Positions 51,601 to 64,000 of a stretch of 64,000 nt of DNA are shown in pieces. Under the pieces are notes generated by a model that did no database searches, was not told the DNA's origin, and saw only the letters and a list, made by a program, of their open reading frames with translations. How positions within the stretch are numbered: the first letter of the stretch is position 1; the number at the start of each line of letters is the position of its first letter. Origin of the DNA: Sitta carolinensis (taxonomy: Eukaryota > Chordata > Aves > Passeriformes > Sittidae); the NCBI GenBank assembly GCA_032173965.1, contig CM063288.1, positions 18,759,501 through 18,823,500 on the forward strand, read 5' to 3'. Position numbers and translations under genes: made by a program.

Positions 51601-54600
51601 GAAACCATCTCTTTTGGCAGATTCACTACTCATTTTTGTCACCTGACTAGTCCAATATTGAGCACTTAAATTTATGGCATATGACAGTATGAAAAATAAG
51701 GCATTATACTTGCTTACACAGAAACCCTTTTGAATTCTTCACAGCTGACTTGTACAGTATTTACATTTTTTACTAAACGTTTTCTTTCAGAAAGTTTTCT
51801 TATAAATGCTTGATTATACAAGGATAGTCATTCATTTGTCATGCTTTAAAAAGTGTATGAAATCTACCTAAGAAGCCTTTTGGGTGTGTTACAAGACTAG
51901 GTTGTTTTTGTTTCCAGTTGTGTTTGCTGGGTAATTTAAACTACAGCTGGAAAGTTGGTTTGCTTGAATGGTGTTTGTAGCAAAGGCTGACAATCTACTA
52001 ACGTTTTTTGGCACTGAAGCCTAGAAGTCTACTGTTAGCAAGAAAACAGCCTCCCAGGTACTGAAGAACAGTAGAAATCTACATTTTTCAAATGGCAGTC
52101 AGCAGATGAAATGGTAACATCCTTCTACAACCCTACATTTATTCTTGTGTCTGTACTGCAGTTGCCTTTAAATTGCTGGAAATGCACAAAATTGTTCATA
52201 CAGCCCCTACTTGAAACAAGCTTCTTTATTTACTACTTCCTTCTTCACTCACTCTAAACACACAGATGCAGAAATCCCAGAACTGTGCTTTTGTCTGTTC
52301 CATAGCCTGTGTCCCAAAGTTTTGTTTTACCAGCTCTAGTGAAAACTAACCTGCATGTGTTTGTCCATAGATAGCAAACCTTTACCAACATTAAATACTC
52401 AAAGATGATACACATCTCATTATTTGGAAGTGCAAGAATGTTATGCAGTATTACAAAACTGGTTGGCTTTAGTGAAATACCTTGATAATAAGAACCATAC
52501 AATATTTGCATCTCCGTTTAATCTTGATTATCTTTCTGGTTGCTGAGCACTGAAAAATCAAAGCTAATTTGGTTTTGTGTAATTCAGTGTACCTACCTTA
52601 TAGGACTCACTGCAGGTTTTGGGGGAAAAAAATTCTGTTTCAAGAAATCACATAGGAATTAAAGTAATTTGAGTAATGGCCAAGATTTTCAAAGAGATCT
52701 ACAGTTCTCTAATTTCCCCTGCTTGAGAAAGACAGAATTCACATGCTCCAGAAGCATTAATTAGCTAGTCTAATTAAGGTATTGTAAAAATTTACAAATA
52801 AATTATTAATTTTTTGTATGAAGCAATCTTTCTTATGCTCTGTTATACCTACTTGTTAAAAGACCACACACATTTGCAGTGTAGAAGGATTTTAGTACCT
52901 GGGCACAGACTGAAGTGCATGACAGGCAGAAAATCTGCAGTCACCTTGCAGTTTTGGCACTGGCCTCTTTCTGGTGCAGTACAGCACATGCAGCGACTTA
53001 GGGGCAAGGTCTTGCTCCACTGGCAGTCCAGAAGGGAAAGTCCCAAGAAGAGTTAGAGGGAACCTTTGGCTCTTTGGAGTTTTAAATGAACAGTCAACTT
53101 AGCTGGACCATGACTTGACTCCATTTGGTTGGACTTTTTTCTAGCAGAAAAGTTTGAAAACTCTTTACAAGGTACAGGAAAGCTATACTCAATACAGTGT
53201 TCTAATGCCTGGACAAAATTTGTAACAATAAAAATGGGATTTGTAGATTGTCCACATTTAAGATTATTAAAAACTGTTGTGAAATCTTTCTCATATCCAT
53301 TCTGCATTTCAGATTACTCTTCAGAATGTGAGGGGAAAGAATTAAAAGACCAAAGAAAAAAAAAAAAAAGACAAAAGAAGAGACAACTAAATTAGCTGTT
53401 TCACAAAGATTACTAAAATGTTGTAGTTGCATGTAATTATCTGTAACTAGATAGAAAAATATGTGCCATTGGAAATGTAACAAGAAGTTACTTCAGACAG
53501 CTGTTCTTTTCTGCCAGAACAGGCTGTGCTCAATTATGTAAAATCAGAATAATACAAAAGCATATTTTTATATTTTAAGGCTATAAATCAGCTCTCACAA
53601 TTTGTTGAGATATTCTCTACATGGCTACACAGTACTGATCCTTGTGGGAGAAAGTATTTTGAAGAAACTTGTAAGAAGCAGATTTATTTTTCTTAATTCC
53701 CGCTAATTCTGTCCAATCACATTTCAAGAAGGTGGTGCACAGGACCATTGCCATTCACTGTGGTGGTCTGGTGAAGATCTAGGTGGGGAGCCATGGCTGA
53801 GGAAGAAGGCAAAGCATCTGCTGAGACAATGGCTTAGCAGCCTATGAGCAATTTCTGCAGATGTTCCAAGGTAATTTGTAAGACGGTTCCTGTCTAGTTT
53901 CATTTCCTTCTCAGCTTTACATAATGTCTCTGACCTAAAGAGACCAATGAAACCTGTAAGTCTGGACTTGACAAGGTTTGTCAGGATAGCCTGCAGGCAT
54001 TTTGAACCAGTAAAATTCAGTCTTCATAGACACTGAGCTCACTTTTGAGAGAAAGTGTGTAAAATCTGGTTTGTTCTATGAAACTCATTGTCTCAACCTT
54101 GCTCCATATAAAATGGCAATGAGTTTTTCTTCCAGAGGCTTGGCATATTGATCTTTGGACCATCACTGTATGGGAGCCTGGCATTTTTCTTTTAGAACAA
54201 GTTAACAGTGAAATCCTAGCTCATTAATGTGAGTTTCCATATTGATTTCTGTAGCACATTCTGGACATTTAATAGTATGAAAAAGTTTTACAGACTAGAA
54301 TAGCTACATGTTAATTACTACTGTTAATTAATAAATACACATTTATAAAAATAGAATATGTGTAATTGATATATTTTTAATTTTTTAATACTTGATGGCA
54401 TTTTCTGAAGAGGAAAGCATAAATAAAGAGATAAAAAATTAATTCAAATTAGTGCGCAGGACAGGAAATACATCTTTGCAGTTGATGCTAAAGCTATCAG
54501 ATTATTTTAAAAAACAAGTTGGAAGAATAAGGAATGAAACCATTAGATCTTTAATGCAGGAAGAATGAATGACAGTGAAAAGATGAAGAACTGAATATGA

Positions 54601-57600
54601 ATCTAAACTAGGCATATGGAATGTGATAAAGTTTTTAAAGCATGTGGGACATATTTTTTCCATAGTGCCCATACAGAGCTTTCAGTAACCTGCAGTCAAC
54701 CCACATTTAAAGATCAAACATCTTGTCTCTCAAAACAAACAAACCCAAACAGAGAGAGTGCAAGTCTATCTTTAAGAAACACAGGTGACGTAGCCAAGTA
54801 TTTTTCATACATAAAACAAATATAAAATCTTTCTAATGCAGGCAAAGAAAAAAAAAATGTTTTTTGAAAGCTAAATCATGAGTATTCACTAGGAACTTCA
54901 ATGTTGTATAAGCAAATCATAAGGCATTTCAGAGTTTCATACCTGTCTGGTAAAATAAATGTTTCTGTAAAGCCCATGTCAATCTAAAGAAAGAAGAATA
55001 GTAGAGAACATTTGCCTAAAGTGCTTCTCAGTAGCACAGAGCCAATAAGTAGTATGGTATCTCATTTTCAAAGATAAATCTATTTTTCAAAGAAAGTCAC
55101 GAATGTCTGTATTATTAAATTTACTTTCATGGAAACTTTTTGGGAAAGTTCTTGATGTTTATTGGGCACTAAGGATCTCATTTTGGAACTGGCAGGATTT
55201 GCACATTCAAGTTTGCTCAACAGTCTACAACAGAATAATATTTACAGGGTTTCCAAGAAGGGTAAATAAAAAATTCTGAAGCATTAAAATCAAGTCAAGA
55301 CTCCATTATCTATAACAAAAATAGACTGGAAGAAGCTCTCTTTCCCAGACTGAGGAAGAATTTAACTTGACTGCTGAAGCTTGGTGTGCCACCTGCATCT
55401 GTCCCCCAGGACTGCTCAATGTGGACACTGAAAGCACGTGGAGCCAGCTCAGGTGCTGCAGCTGGGTCTGCCTGACCCAGAGAGAACCAGAAGTGTGGCA
55501 GCAGGGCATGGCAAGCAAGCCAAAACTGGCTTCAGTTCAGCACACTACCACAGAAATTTTGTCTTATTTGGCTTGTCCAGAAGCCACGTTCTGGAGGACT
55601 CCAAAGCTGGTCCCACCTTGCTGGACTTGAGCTGGCCTGCTCTGTATCAATTTTTTTTTCCTCTGCTCTTGGTACCCATACCAAATGAGGCTGCATACAA
55701 TGCATGGATAAATCTTATTTACAGAGACATTCAGCAAGTATTCTTCAAGCAACTTCAGGGGTATTGTCTAAAGTGAGTAGTTAGTTCCTCTGAAAGGAGA
55801 AGCTTGTTCACTCCTCATTGAAATAAGTTTCAGAACATGCTAAAAGGAAAAAGCCCCATTGTGCAAAAAAATAAAAAAGTCCTGTTCTACATAAACAGAA
55901 AGGGGAATTATGCCAGGAAGCAACACCTGAGAATAACCACAGGGAAACTTGAAAATCTGAATAGCTGGAATCTTGTATCAAAAAAAAGTTTAACTCCTTT
56001 CTGCCAACTGTTAGTCTTAGGTGACATGCTGAATGTGAAATAGAAGACCTTACAAAAACTAAACATATAGATAGAACCAAAAATTCATTAAGTCATCTTA
56101 GTTCTACTGTTGGTATTTTCTGGCATCACAAGGCACACACATACTATTCCCTGTCTTCAGGGAGGAAAAATTGTACTTAGTGACATCCTTGTTAGACAAA
56201 TGTAAATTGGCTACATCGTTCTCTAGAGGCTAGACTAGCACTGCTGGTACCTAAGAATAAATTTCTTAAATGCACAGATACTAATTTGCTGTACTTAACT
56301 TCGTTAAGTAGGCATTTGCCTTGACTTCTGCTGGTATTTCTGATTATCACTCAGAAACTCAGACTACCTTTACAAAGCAGTTCCAGTTCTCTTGATGCAA
56401 GTAGTATCTTTTGCAACCAACATCATTATTTTGAATTCCATGTATGACTTAAAACTATTTTTGCTATCAAGGATAGCTTATGATACAGTTGGAATGGTTT
56501 GCTTTCTTAAAATATCACAAAATTAAAACCAATAAGCCACAACCATCTCCTTTCCCTCTCTCTGGCCCTCTTTTAACTTGAAATGTGTGTGTAGCAGACC
56601 TCACCAGCAGTTAATGACTTTTCCCAATGGCCTTGATCAAGTAGATACAGTTCCAGCTTTCTGTGCCAGCCATAAATATGGAGAATGAGCTATCCTTACA
56701 CAGAAGTCTGTCTCATCTCTTTTTTATAGATAAACAATGTGAATACATTAAAAAATCACATATTTTCAAAGATATATACATAAAAAATATATACAATTAC
56801 ATGCACTTTTATATTATATATTACTAATAGTAGTTAATTTCTAAGCATTTCAGGAAGCCAGCTGGACTCTACAACATCTCATGAATCTCATCTCAACCTG
56901 CTCGTAATAATAAAAACCACATAGGCTTCCATTTGTGTACAAATTAAGAGGACTTGCTGCATCTGGAAGGCTTCAGGTGACTGCTGTAAGAGCTATTTGC
57001 CTGTGTGTCAAAGACTATGCAGCAAGGGGACTAATTCTGCTTCAGGCACCTATGGACACATTCAATATCAAGTCTGGACTTCCTTGTTAGATGCATTTTT
57101 CCCATAGAAACTATCCATTCACATGAATAATTTGTTTTCATAGTGATATTCCTTCTTCCTTTTAGTAAGATCATCAGAAGAAAGTCTCTTTTTGTTTTAG
57201 CTGGTTTTTCAAATAGTTTCAATTTATTTCATGACTCCACACAGGCTTATTTCATCTGCAGGATGACAAAAGCCTTCTTGATCACATGAATGTAATTTCC
57301 TGTTAATGAGAACTCTTGAGATTTCTAACACGAGCAGCAAATTTACAAAAATGGTTTCTTCTTTTTAAGATTAATTTCATGGAATACTACTAAATTAGGT
57401 CAGGCATAAAACGTGCAGGCTCACATCTTTAGAAAGAACGTACCTGCTGCCTTTCACTAATAAGAATGTATTCTAATAGCATTGAGGTTAAATCCCTAGG
57501 CATCCCTGTTTGCCTCTATTTATAACTACGACAGTATAGGTGAAATACTGACCATGTGTCTCAGATAAAGTGCAGGGGGAATGCTGTCACCAAACTACAT

Positions 57601-60210
57601 TGAATATGATTTAAAGAAAAAATTTCACCTTGCATTTTATAGAGCTGTTAACGAAATATAAAATAATCAATAATGAGATTTATACTGCTTCTTAATATTA
57701 TTGATTTTTTTAGTGTAAAGAGTAAGTCATATTAGACACAATATATATTCTAGTTTAATTACTGAAAATGGCCTTTTTCTGCTTTTGAATAGCCAGTGCT
57801 TCAAAAAGAGAGGAGAAAAGGGTTTGTTTTTTTTTTCAAAATGTTATTTTCCTATCACAGTTTTAATTTTCATTCAGAGTCCTGAGGAATTTATATGGTG
57901 CATCTAGTCATAAGTTTTTACTATTGCACATACCTTGCAAAAATTCTTCAACAAACCTATTTTTTCATAAAAGAAATAATAGAAGTTCATCATTATTTGC
58001 CCATTCTGCTATGAAGATTTCAGTGCAAATGAGCTGTATATAGCAGGTTTGTTATCATAATAACTTTTCATGTTACAGACAAAAATTAGGCCTAAAACCC
58101 CCCAACCCTGATTTGTAATATTCAACTGGTGTTAGACTGACTTTTCTCTGGTAAGATAGTATTTAAAATAGGGATTACAAAATTTCATTGACCTGCTGGC
58201 ATTTTCTTTGTCATCCACAGAGGTTCCCTCTGTCTTCAAGTGTAACAGAAGTGATTTTAATTAGTATTTCATTAGTATGAATAGTTTGTTCTATATAAGA
58301 TAATTGCAGGATAGCTCTTAGGATGACTGATAAGAATTCGGATGTAAAACTGATGCCATCAGAGCAGAGATGCTTTTGACTCGCTGGAGTTTGACTGAGC
58401 TATCAAATTTCTCCATGGAGAGGTAGAAACTACTAGAAAATCAAAATTATTCTGCTACAAGAAAATTATTTCCCATAATTCAAAAAGCAAAGAGAAATGC
58501 CCTCCTTAGATAGTTGTTTTTAATATAATTTTCTAACTCTATATTCATTTAGATTTATTTCAGGATGCAGAAAAGTGGGTGATGGAGACAGGCATGTGAA
58601 AGAGAAAGTAACAAAAGGCAAAGGTCGTGCAGAACAAATCACTAGACTTAGTAAGAAAAAATGCTGAATTTCGTTATGCAGGTAGTTCCTCTCAAATAAA
58701 CTCTCTTCAGTTTGATTTTTTGGTGCTGCAATACTGGGCTAGACTAGACTAGAGACCACCAGGAAACCCAGTGGTATCTCTTGAAGATCACTGAGTTGCA
58801 GTGTCCTACTTAAGAATATATGTCTGATCTTTATTGTTTAAAATCCTCGGTACCAACTCCAAATTTTGCAGAGTGAAAGCTGCAGCATCATTCAAGCCTA
58901 ATAAGTGGTACTGGATTTTGTAAAATTCAATTGTAAACCCTGAAAGTTTAGTGCCACATATTCAGGTTGCTGACCTTGTACTCATCAAACAAAGAACATT
59001 GCAGCAGGCAGTGATACAAAACAGGAAATCTCTTACTTCAGCTTTCAACTCATTAAAGGTTTTCCCAGTTGGCAGTATAGGGATAAAAGCTCTTATAAAT
59101 GGAATGCAGGGGGAATAGAAATACAAGGAGAAAATTGTTATATGGATTAATGAAGAGTTGATGAAATTAGTCAATGTTAAAATAGTTGGCAAGCTGAATA
59201 AACTTATTTAGGTAAATATGCTCTCAAGAGATAGGAGGATCAGAATACAACACAGAGCTTGTAAAACAGCCTTTTAAATAATAGGAATAAGGAAGTGCTT
59301 GAGGAGTTTTAATATTCAATATATTGTCAACATTTGTGCTCATTTTAAGATGCTAAAATAAATCATTAATGGAGTTCCTGAACATCTTGGAATTAGTTTT
59401 GTAAAAGCATGAAAATATTTCTGTGGAATACCTGAAAAATGGGGATAAAGAGAAAATGAAAGCAGAATCAATCTTTCTTCTAAATCCTAAACCTGAACAA
59501 TGCAGTGCTCCCTGCCATTGTCCATACGTTTGCACCAGCTGGTGGCATTATTCAGATCTGTGCTATGATTCATACACACACAAAAAACTGTGTATGACAA
59601 AGAGATTGTTACTTCTCTTGTAGTTTCCTACTAGGACACTTGAGGCAAGATGGCATATGTGATCAGTTAACTGTCTTTTGTCAGGGATGTCAGCTGAACA
59701 AATTGATTATTTTTTCTGTGCTGAATTAAACAGTGTTATTTCCACAAGTGTCTTGTACATAGAAAAAGGCAGAAAATGCTGGCAACTATTTGGAACTTTG
59801 AAAAAGTGATTTACAAGAAAGTTACCTAGAGTGCTTTGTTGGGAAGTTCTTCATATTTTTGTTCCTCAGTCATCTGTGTTATTCATTATATTTCTACTAA
59901 TTCTTTACTAGTTATCATCCCCTAAGAGTCCAGTGAAGTGTGGACTTCATATCAGTATGCAAGAACATTTGCTATTTTGGCTCCTTTATTTTTTTTTAGT
60001 CTTTTTTCTTTGTTTTCATCCTTTAAGATCTTACTGGAAATGTATTAGATCTCTTCAGGTCAACAACAGAAAAATAATATCCCTTATTTGAATAGTTTTA
60101 TCTGAGAGATGGGTAAGTGATACTTACACAGTAAAAAGATTAAAAGTGGTCTATGTGCTATTCTGTAATTATTAAAGCATAGCTGAAGTTCTATGTTTAT
60201 AAGCTGTAAC
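48693..60210 (+). other. Presumed intron, no gene recognised
   Basis: AT-rich with short random open frames. A GC-richer stretch at about 55340-55640 has overlapping frames on both strands and no recognised family. Simple A-rich tracts occur near 53352-53390 and 54725-54750. Diverged repeats could be missed by eye. Confidence 0.4.
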
Positions 60211-60880
60211 AGGGTCCTGCACTGGGGACCAGCATGGGCTGGGGGATGACCTGCAGGAAAGCAGCTTTGTGGAGAAGGACACAAGCTGTCCCCGAGCCAG
60301 CAGGGTCCTTGTGGCCGAGAGGTCAAGGGTGTCCCGGGGTGCTTTAGGAAGAGCACTGCCAGCAGTTCAAGAGGAGATCCTGCCCCTCTGCTCAGCCCTG
60401 GTGAGGCACAGCTGCAGGCTGTGTCCAGCTCTGGGCTCCCCAGGACCAGAGGTTCTGGAGCGGGTCCGGCAAAGGGGGCTCAAAGGTGAGCAGGGGTCTG
60501 GGGCACCTCACTCACAGGGAAGGGCTGAGGGAGCTGACCTGTTCAGCCTGCACAGACTGAGGGGAACCTCATCAGTGTCTGTAAATGTCTGAAGGCTCTC
60601 AGGATGGATCCAGCCCTGCTTGGCCCTTCCATCAATAGGACAGGAGACAATGGGCAGAAGCTCAGGCACAGGAAGTTCCACCCAAACATGAGGAAGAACT
60701 TCACTTGGGAGGGTGACTGTGCACTGGAACAGGTTGCCCAGAGAGATTGTGGAGACTCCCTTGCTGGAGATCCTCAGAAGCCACCTGGACACAATCCCAT
60801 TAACATGCTCTAGGGCACCCTGCTTGAGCAGGCAGGTTGGACTACATGACCTCCAGTGGTCCCTTCCAACTTTAACACCC
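60211..60880 (+). mobile_element. CR1 LINE fragment, 3' part
   Basis: A clear CR1 3' region in sense orientation. Landmarks are CCTGCCCCTCTGCTCAGCCC (60379), AGCTCTGGGCTCCCCAGGAC, GGAAGGGCTGAGGGAGCTGA, AGGAAGTTCCACCCAAACAT, CACTGGAACAGGTTGCCCAG, and near the end GGTTGGACTACATGACCTCC followed by CCCTTCCAAC. The 5' part with the endonuclease and reverse transcriptase is missing. Open frames here (60269-60592, 60604-60813) are shadows of the element. The terminal octamer is not obvious, so the 3' tip is eroded. Confidence 0.92.
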
Positions 60881-60906
60881 AACATGCCCCCCATGCCCCC
60901 CCCCAG

Positions 60907-60934
60907 TTTTTTAGTTCTTTTAAGAACTAAAAAA
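60907..60934. repeat. Perfect 13-bp palindrome after the CR1
   Basis: TTTTTTAGTTCTT (60907-60919), TT loop, AAGAACTAAAAAA (60922-60934). It sits 26 bases after the CR1 3' end and a C-rich run. Confidence 0.8.
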
Positions 60935-62340
60935 TAAGTGATGTGATTGAATATTCATAGATATTCTGTTGCATGCAAATTAACTAAATATAAATTAATC
61001 TTTGAGGTAATGTTAGCAATATGGCTCTGATTTCTAGTTTCTGTGTGAGAAGATAAATTTGCGAGGAAAAGAGCAATGTGAGGTCAAGCTGTGGAAAATG
61101 AAATAAAAACCTTGAGAGAACAAGTGCACATTCTCACATCCTGATAAGAAGGAAACATTTTCATCTTCTTTGTTGGCATTTCTTTAAAAATTTGCCTGAA
61201 AATGAGGTTGTTAATGAATTCAAAATATGATTGTGACAATAATGCTATCTTAAATCAAGACACCACATTTTAGAGTAGTAAATGAGGAGCTCAGGTGCCT
61301 TGGAATTATTTGATTACTAAAGTAAGAAAGAAGCAATATTATGTACATCCTTTGACTCTTTCTAAACCTCCTTACATGAATAACTTCATAATCATTTTTA
61401 ACAGAAAAAATGTGGGTTTTTTTCATGCATCCATTAACGCAATGTATGAATAGAAAGATTACGTATAGGAACACAGTTTTCATGGTTTGTTTCTCAAGGT
61501 CCTTTTTTCTTTTGTTTAGTTTCTTATTTTGACACTAATATTGATTTAATATACAGTATTCTGTATTCCTTAGTTATTTCACAGATGTGTGAAAATCCCA
61601 GATTACTCGTGGATGACCCAAAGAGGACAGGACACAGATTTAATATTCCAGATCTTTTCAGACCAAAGCTTGAGCAGGTTTTAGAGTGAAATGAAATGTG
61701 GCACCTTTTGTGAATTGCTTGAGAAGTAAGGAGGGGAGTGTAAAATCTCTTGCTTTCTTTAGTATCTCATTTTTGTGACATATTTTTCTCTTTATAATGA
61801 GAATTTACATTTTGAGAAGCCAAAAGTCAAGTCATGTTCTATAAATGCACACTGGTAGGGAGGTGTAAGCTCCTCTGACATAATTTTAATCATATTTGAA
61901 TGACAGTGGTTGAAAGTTCACTGCTACTGTTTTGAATCCTTTAAGACAAACTGAAGTCAAAGAGAAGGCAGACAAAAATGGTTCTAAGAGGGGAAAAAAG
62001 TAGGAAGGAAAATGAGGGGATGCAATAGACAATTCTCAAGTACAGCACGGAAAATAGGAAGACTAAAGAAAAAATGGGAATGTAACAAGCTGGTAATGAT
62101 GACACTCCCAGTTCTCAATGAAATGTGGATACTGGCTGTGTAGGTTATCCTTCTATTCCTATTTTTCATGTAGGTCATCTCCTGTACTGGTCTACCTTTC
62201 CTGTACTCAGTAGGATTGGGAAATTTTTTCTTCCTGGGGAAGTATCAAAGTTTTCTATTAAAGACAATGTTTAAAGAGTGTATTTTAAAAATATATATAT
62301 TATATATATTAATGTATAGAGATGTGTATGTAAGTATATA
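60935..62340 (+). other. Presumed intron, nothing recognised
   Basis: AT-rich. An (AT)n-like stretch at about 62289-62310 precedes the next CR1. Confidence 0.45.
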
Positions 62341-62743
62341 GAATCACAGAAACATGTAGGTTGGAAAAGATGTTTAATGTCATTGATTCCAGCCTAATGC
62401 TGTCATGTTTACCACTAAACCATATCCCCAAGTGCCACATCTACACTACATCTATTTTAAATATATCCAAGGATGGTGACTCAAACCTCTTCCCTGGGCA
62501 ACCTGTTTCATTGCTTAATAATCTTTCTCATGGCATTTGTCCCTGTATCCAACCTGAACCTCCCCTGGTGCAACCTGAAGCCATTTTCTCTTGTCTTACT
62601 GCTCGTTACCTGGGAGAAGAGCCTGACCCCCACTGGCTACAATGTCCTTTGATGCAGCCAGAGAGAGCAGTAAGGTCCCTCCTGAGCCTCCTCTCCTCCA
62701 GGCTAAACACCCCCAACTCCCTCAGCCACTTCTTGTAAGACTT
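62341..62743 (-). mobile_element. CR1 LINE fragment, minus strand
   Basis: It reads as the reverse complement of a CR1 3' end: GAATCACAGAAACATGTAGG at the start (3' tip), GGTTGGAAAAGATGTTTAAT, CCCCAAGTGCCACATCTACA, TCCCTGGGCAACCTGTTTCA, GGGAGAAGAGCCTGACCCCC, and CTCCTCTCCTCCAGGCTAAA with CCTCAGCCACTTCTTGTAAG at the truncated 5' side. The open frame 62361-62738 on the + strand is a shadow of the element. Confidence 0.9.
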
Positions 62744-64000
62744 GCATATATATGTAATGCATTTTGTATGGCTAGATGAAAATAGATATATATGTATATT
62801 TAAGTATCATTTTTATATATACAACTATATTTAAAGAACAGGTATTCCTCCTTGTATTAACTGGTGCCCTTTTGTAATGCTGGTTTTTTGCCTGAGACTA
62901 CTTCCCATTTCAGGGTCTGTGTTTTAAGACAAAGTCCAGGTAACAAGTTAGAGGTAGCAACTTCTGTGTATGTATGCTGGCAGCATTAGGGTTTTTACAA
63001 GCTTGGAAGAGACCATGATTTCTGCAAACTAAGAAAATAACATCAATTCAAAAGAACTAGTCTCTTACATGGTTTTTTTTACAACAAAGAGTGGACCCCT
63101 ATGGTGGGCAAATCACTTTTCTACATGCATTTCCAAGACAGTATGTATCTCTGAGAGTGGCTACTGAGTGTAAACCAGCACCTGGTCATCAAAATTATTT
63201 CTTCAGGTAAACTGATAAGCAAGTGAAAAAACCTCTTACATTCTATGTCACTGTTTGGTAAATAATTCTGTTTACCATGGATTTTATTGACTACCTAATG
63301 ATCAGCAAAACTGAGTTCTTGAACATCTGTAAGTCAAGAGGAGAGAGGAGAGAGGAGAGAGGAGAGGTTTTCCAAAGACCTGATCTTGCTTTCATTGTTG
63401 GGTTGAATTAAAACTCAATTGTTTTAATCTACACTACAGTCTAACTGGCTAACTGGGAAAAAAGAAAAAAAAGAAACTCCCATCAAAGGATATGAGTCCA
63501 AAGAGTCATAATGCTCAATGGAGTGGCAAGAAAGTGTCAGGGCATTAGGGTGATTACAGACTTTCCATATTTCCAAAAAGAGTGAATTTATTTGCTTGAC
63601 TGGAGAGATAAGAACTCTCAAGCTGAAAAAGGAGGCCTCAGTAGACACTAAGTTGAGAATTTCAGCTCTATGTCACTTGAATTGATTGAAACATTGTCTT
63701 ATTTTAGCTTGGTTTAAATACGCTATTAACCTACAATGCCCCCCACAAAAGCAGTATTGTACTTCATAGAATTCTGGAGGGTTTCATGTGAAATCAGCTG
63801 ACTTTGTACTCAAGTGGGAGACAGTAATGCTGGGTTTGTTCATGTTTCCTGTAAAGTATGTGAACTGATCCATCACTCAACTAATCTCTTAAATTATTTT
63901 ACATGTTAAGAACAGCATTTTGATTACATTCTTCATTTACCTAGTTTAGTTAATCACATATTAAAATATTACTTTGAGTGATACTGCATAAATTTGACAG
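62744..64000 (+). other. Presumed intron, no gene recognised
   Basis: AT-rich, with one short purine-rich repeat at 63337-63367 and no coding-like sequence. Confidence 0.45.
63337..63367 (+). repeat. (AGAGGAG) tandem repeat, about 4.4 units
   Basis: Four perfect 7-base units AGAGGAG plus AGG. It is a pure purine strand. Confidence 0.9.

Noticed and set aside
60269..60937. Several open frames of 70-128 codons on both strands
   Set aside because: They lie within the CR1 3' region, which is untranslated in the element.
62361..62738. 125-codon frame on the + strand
   Set aside because: It is antisense to a CR1 fragment.
23111..64000. B3GALT1 coding exon
   Set aside because: Looked for a galactosyltransferase frame of about 326 codons on either strand; none is present. 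The coding exon is presumably beyond the window.

Overview
The window looks like bird nuclear DNA, probably from a songbird, though that rank is a guess. It is AT-rich and intron-like, with one CpG island, CR1 LINE 3' ends in both orientations, and two LTRs of a type common in bird genomes. Everything below was read by eye. Family matches, including comparison with human XIRP2, are from memory.

Region 1 (1 to about 11.8 kb, + strand) is the 3' half of XIRP2 (Xin actin-binding repeat-containing 2). Small exons at 2578-2685, 3004-3070 and 3727-3854, and probably 11-82, have splice sites and matching phases. Two more exons, at 8231-8364 and 9249-10527, build a complete LIM domain and an Asn/Lys/Glu-rich tail. 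The huge Xin-repeat exon expected between them is not open. At 4.4-6.1 kb there is instead a short, broken relic in which Xin-type repeats are still readable in one frame through three nonsense codons. Phases on either side match, so skipping the relic gives an intact reading frame like that of the short LIM isoform of mammalian XIRP2. The last exon stops at 10527, while tail-like coding continues in another frame to 10897. A poly(A) signal lies at 11782.

Region 2 (11.8-21.6 kb) is intergenic with no recognised gene.

Region 3 (21.6-23.1 kb) is a strong CpG island with two inverted CCAAT boxes, a GC box and a good splice donor at 22470/22471, read as a + strand promoter and noncoding first exon. 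By gene order next to XIRP2 in other amniotes the best candidate is B3GALT1, whose coding sequence is not in the window. The long open frames in the island are composition artefacts.

Region 4 (23.1-64 kb) would then be B3GALT1 intron 1. No coding exon was found. It holds an old CR1 relic (about 27.1-27.8 kb, minus), a solo LTR with a 6-bp target duplication (38633-39214), CR1 fragments (41.4, 60.2 and 62.3 kb), several perfect short hairpins and a (TG)25 tract.
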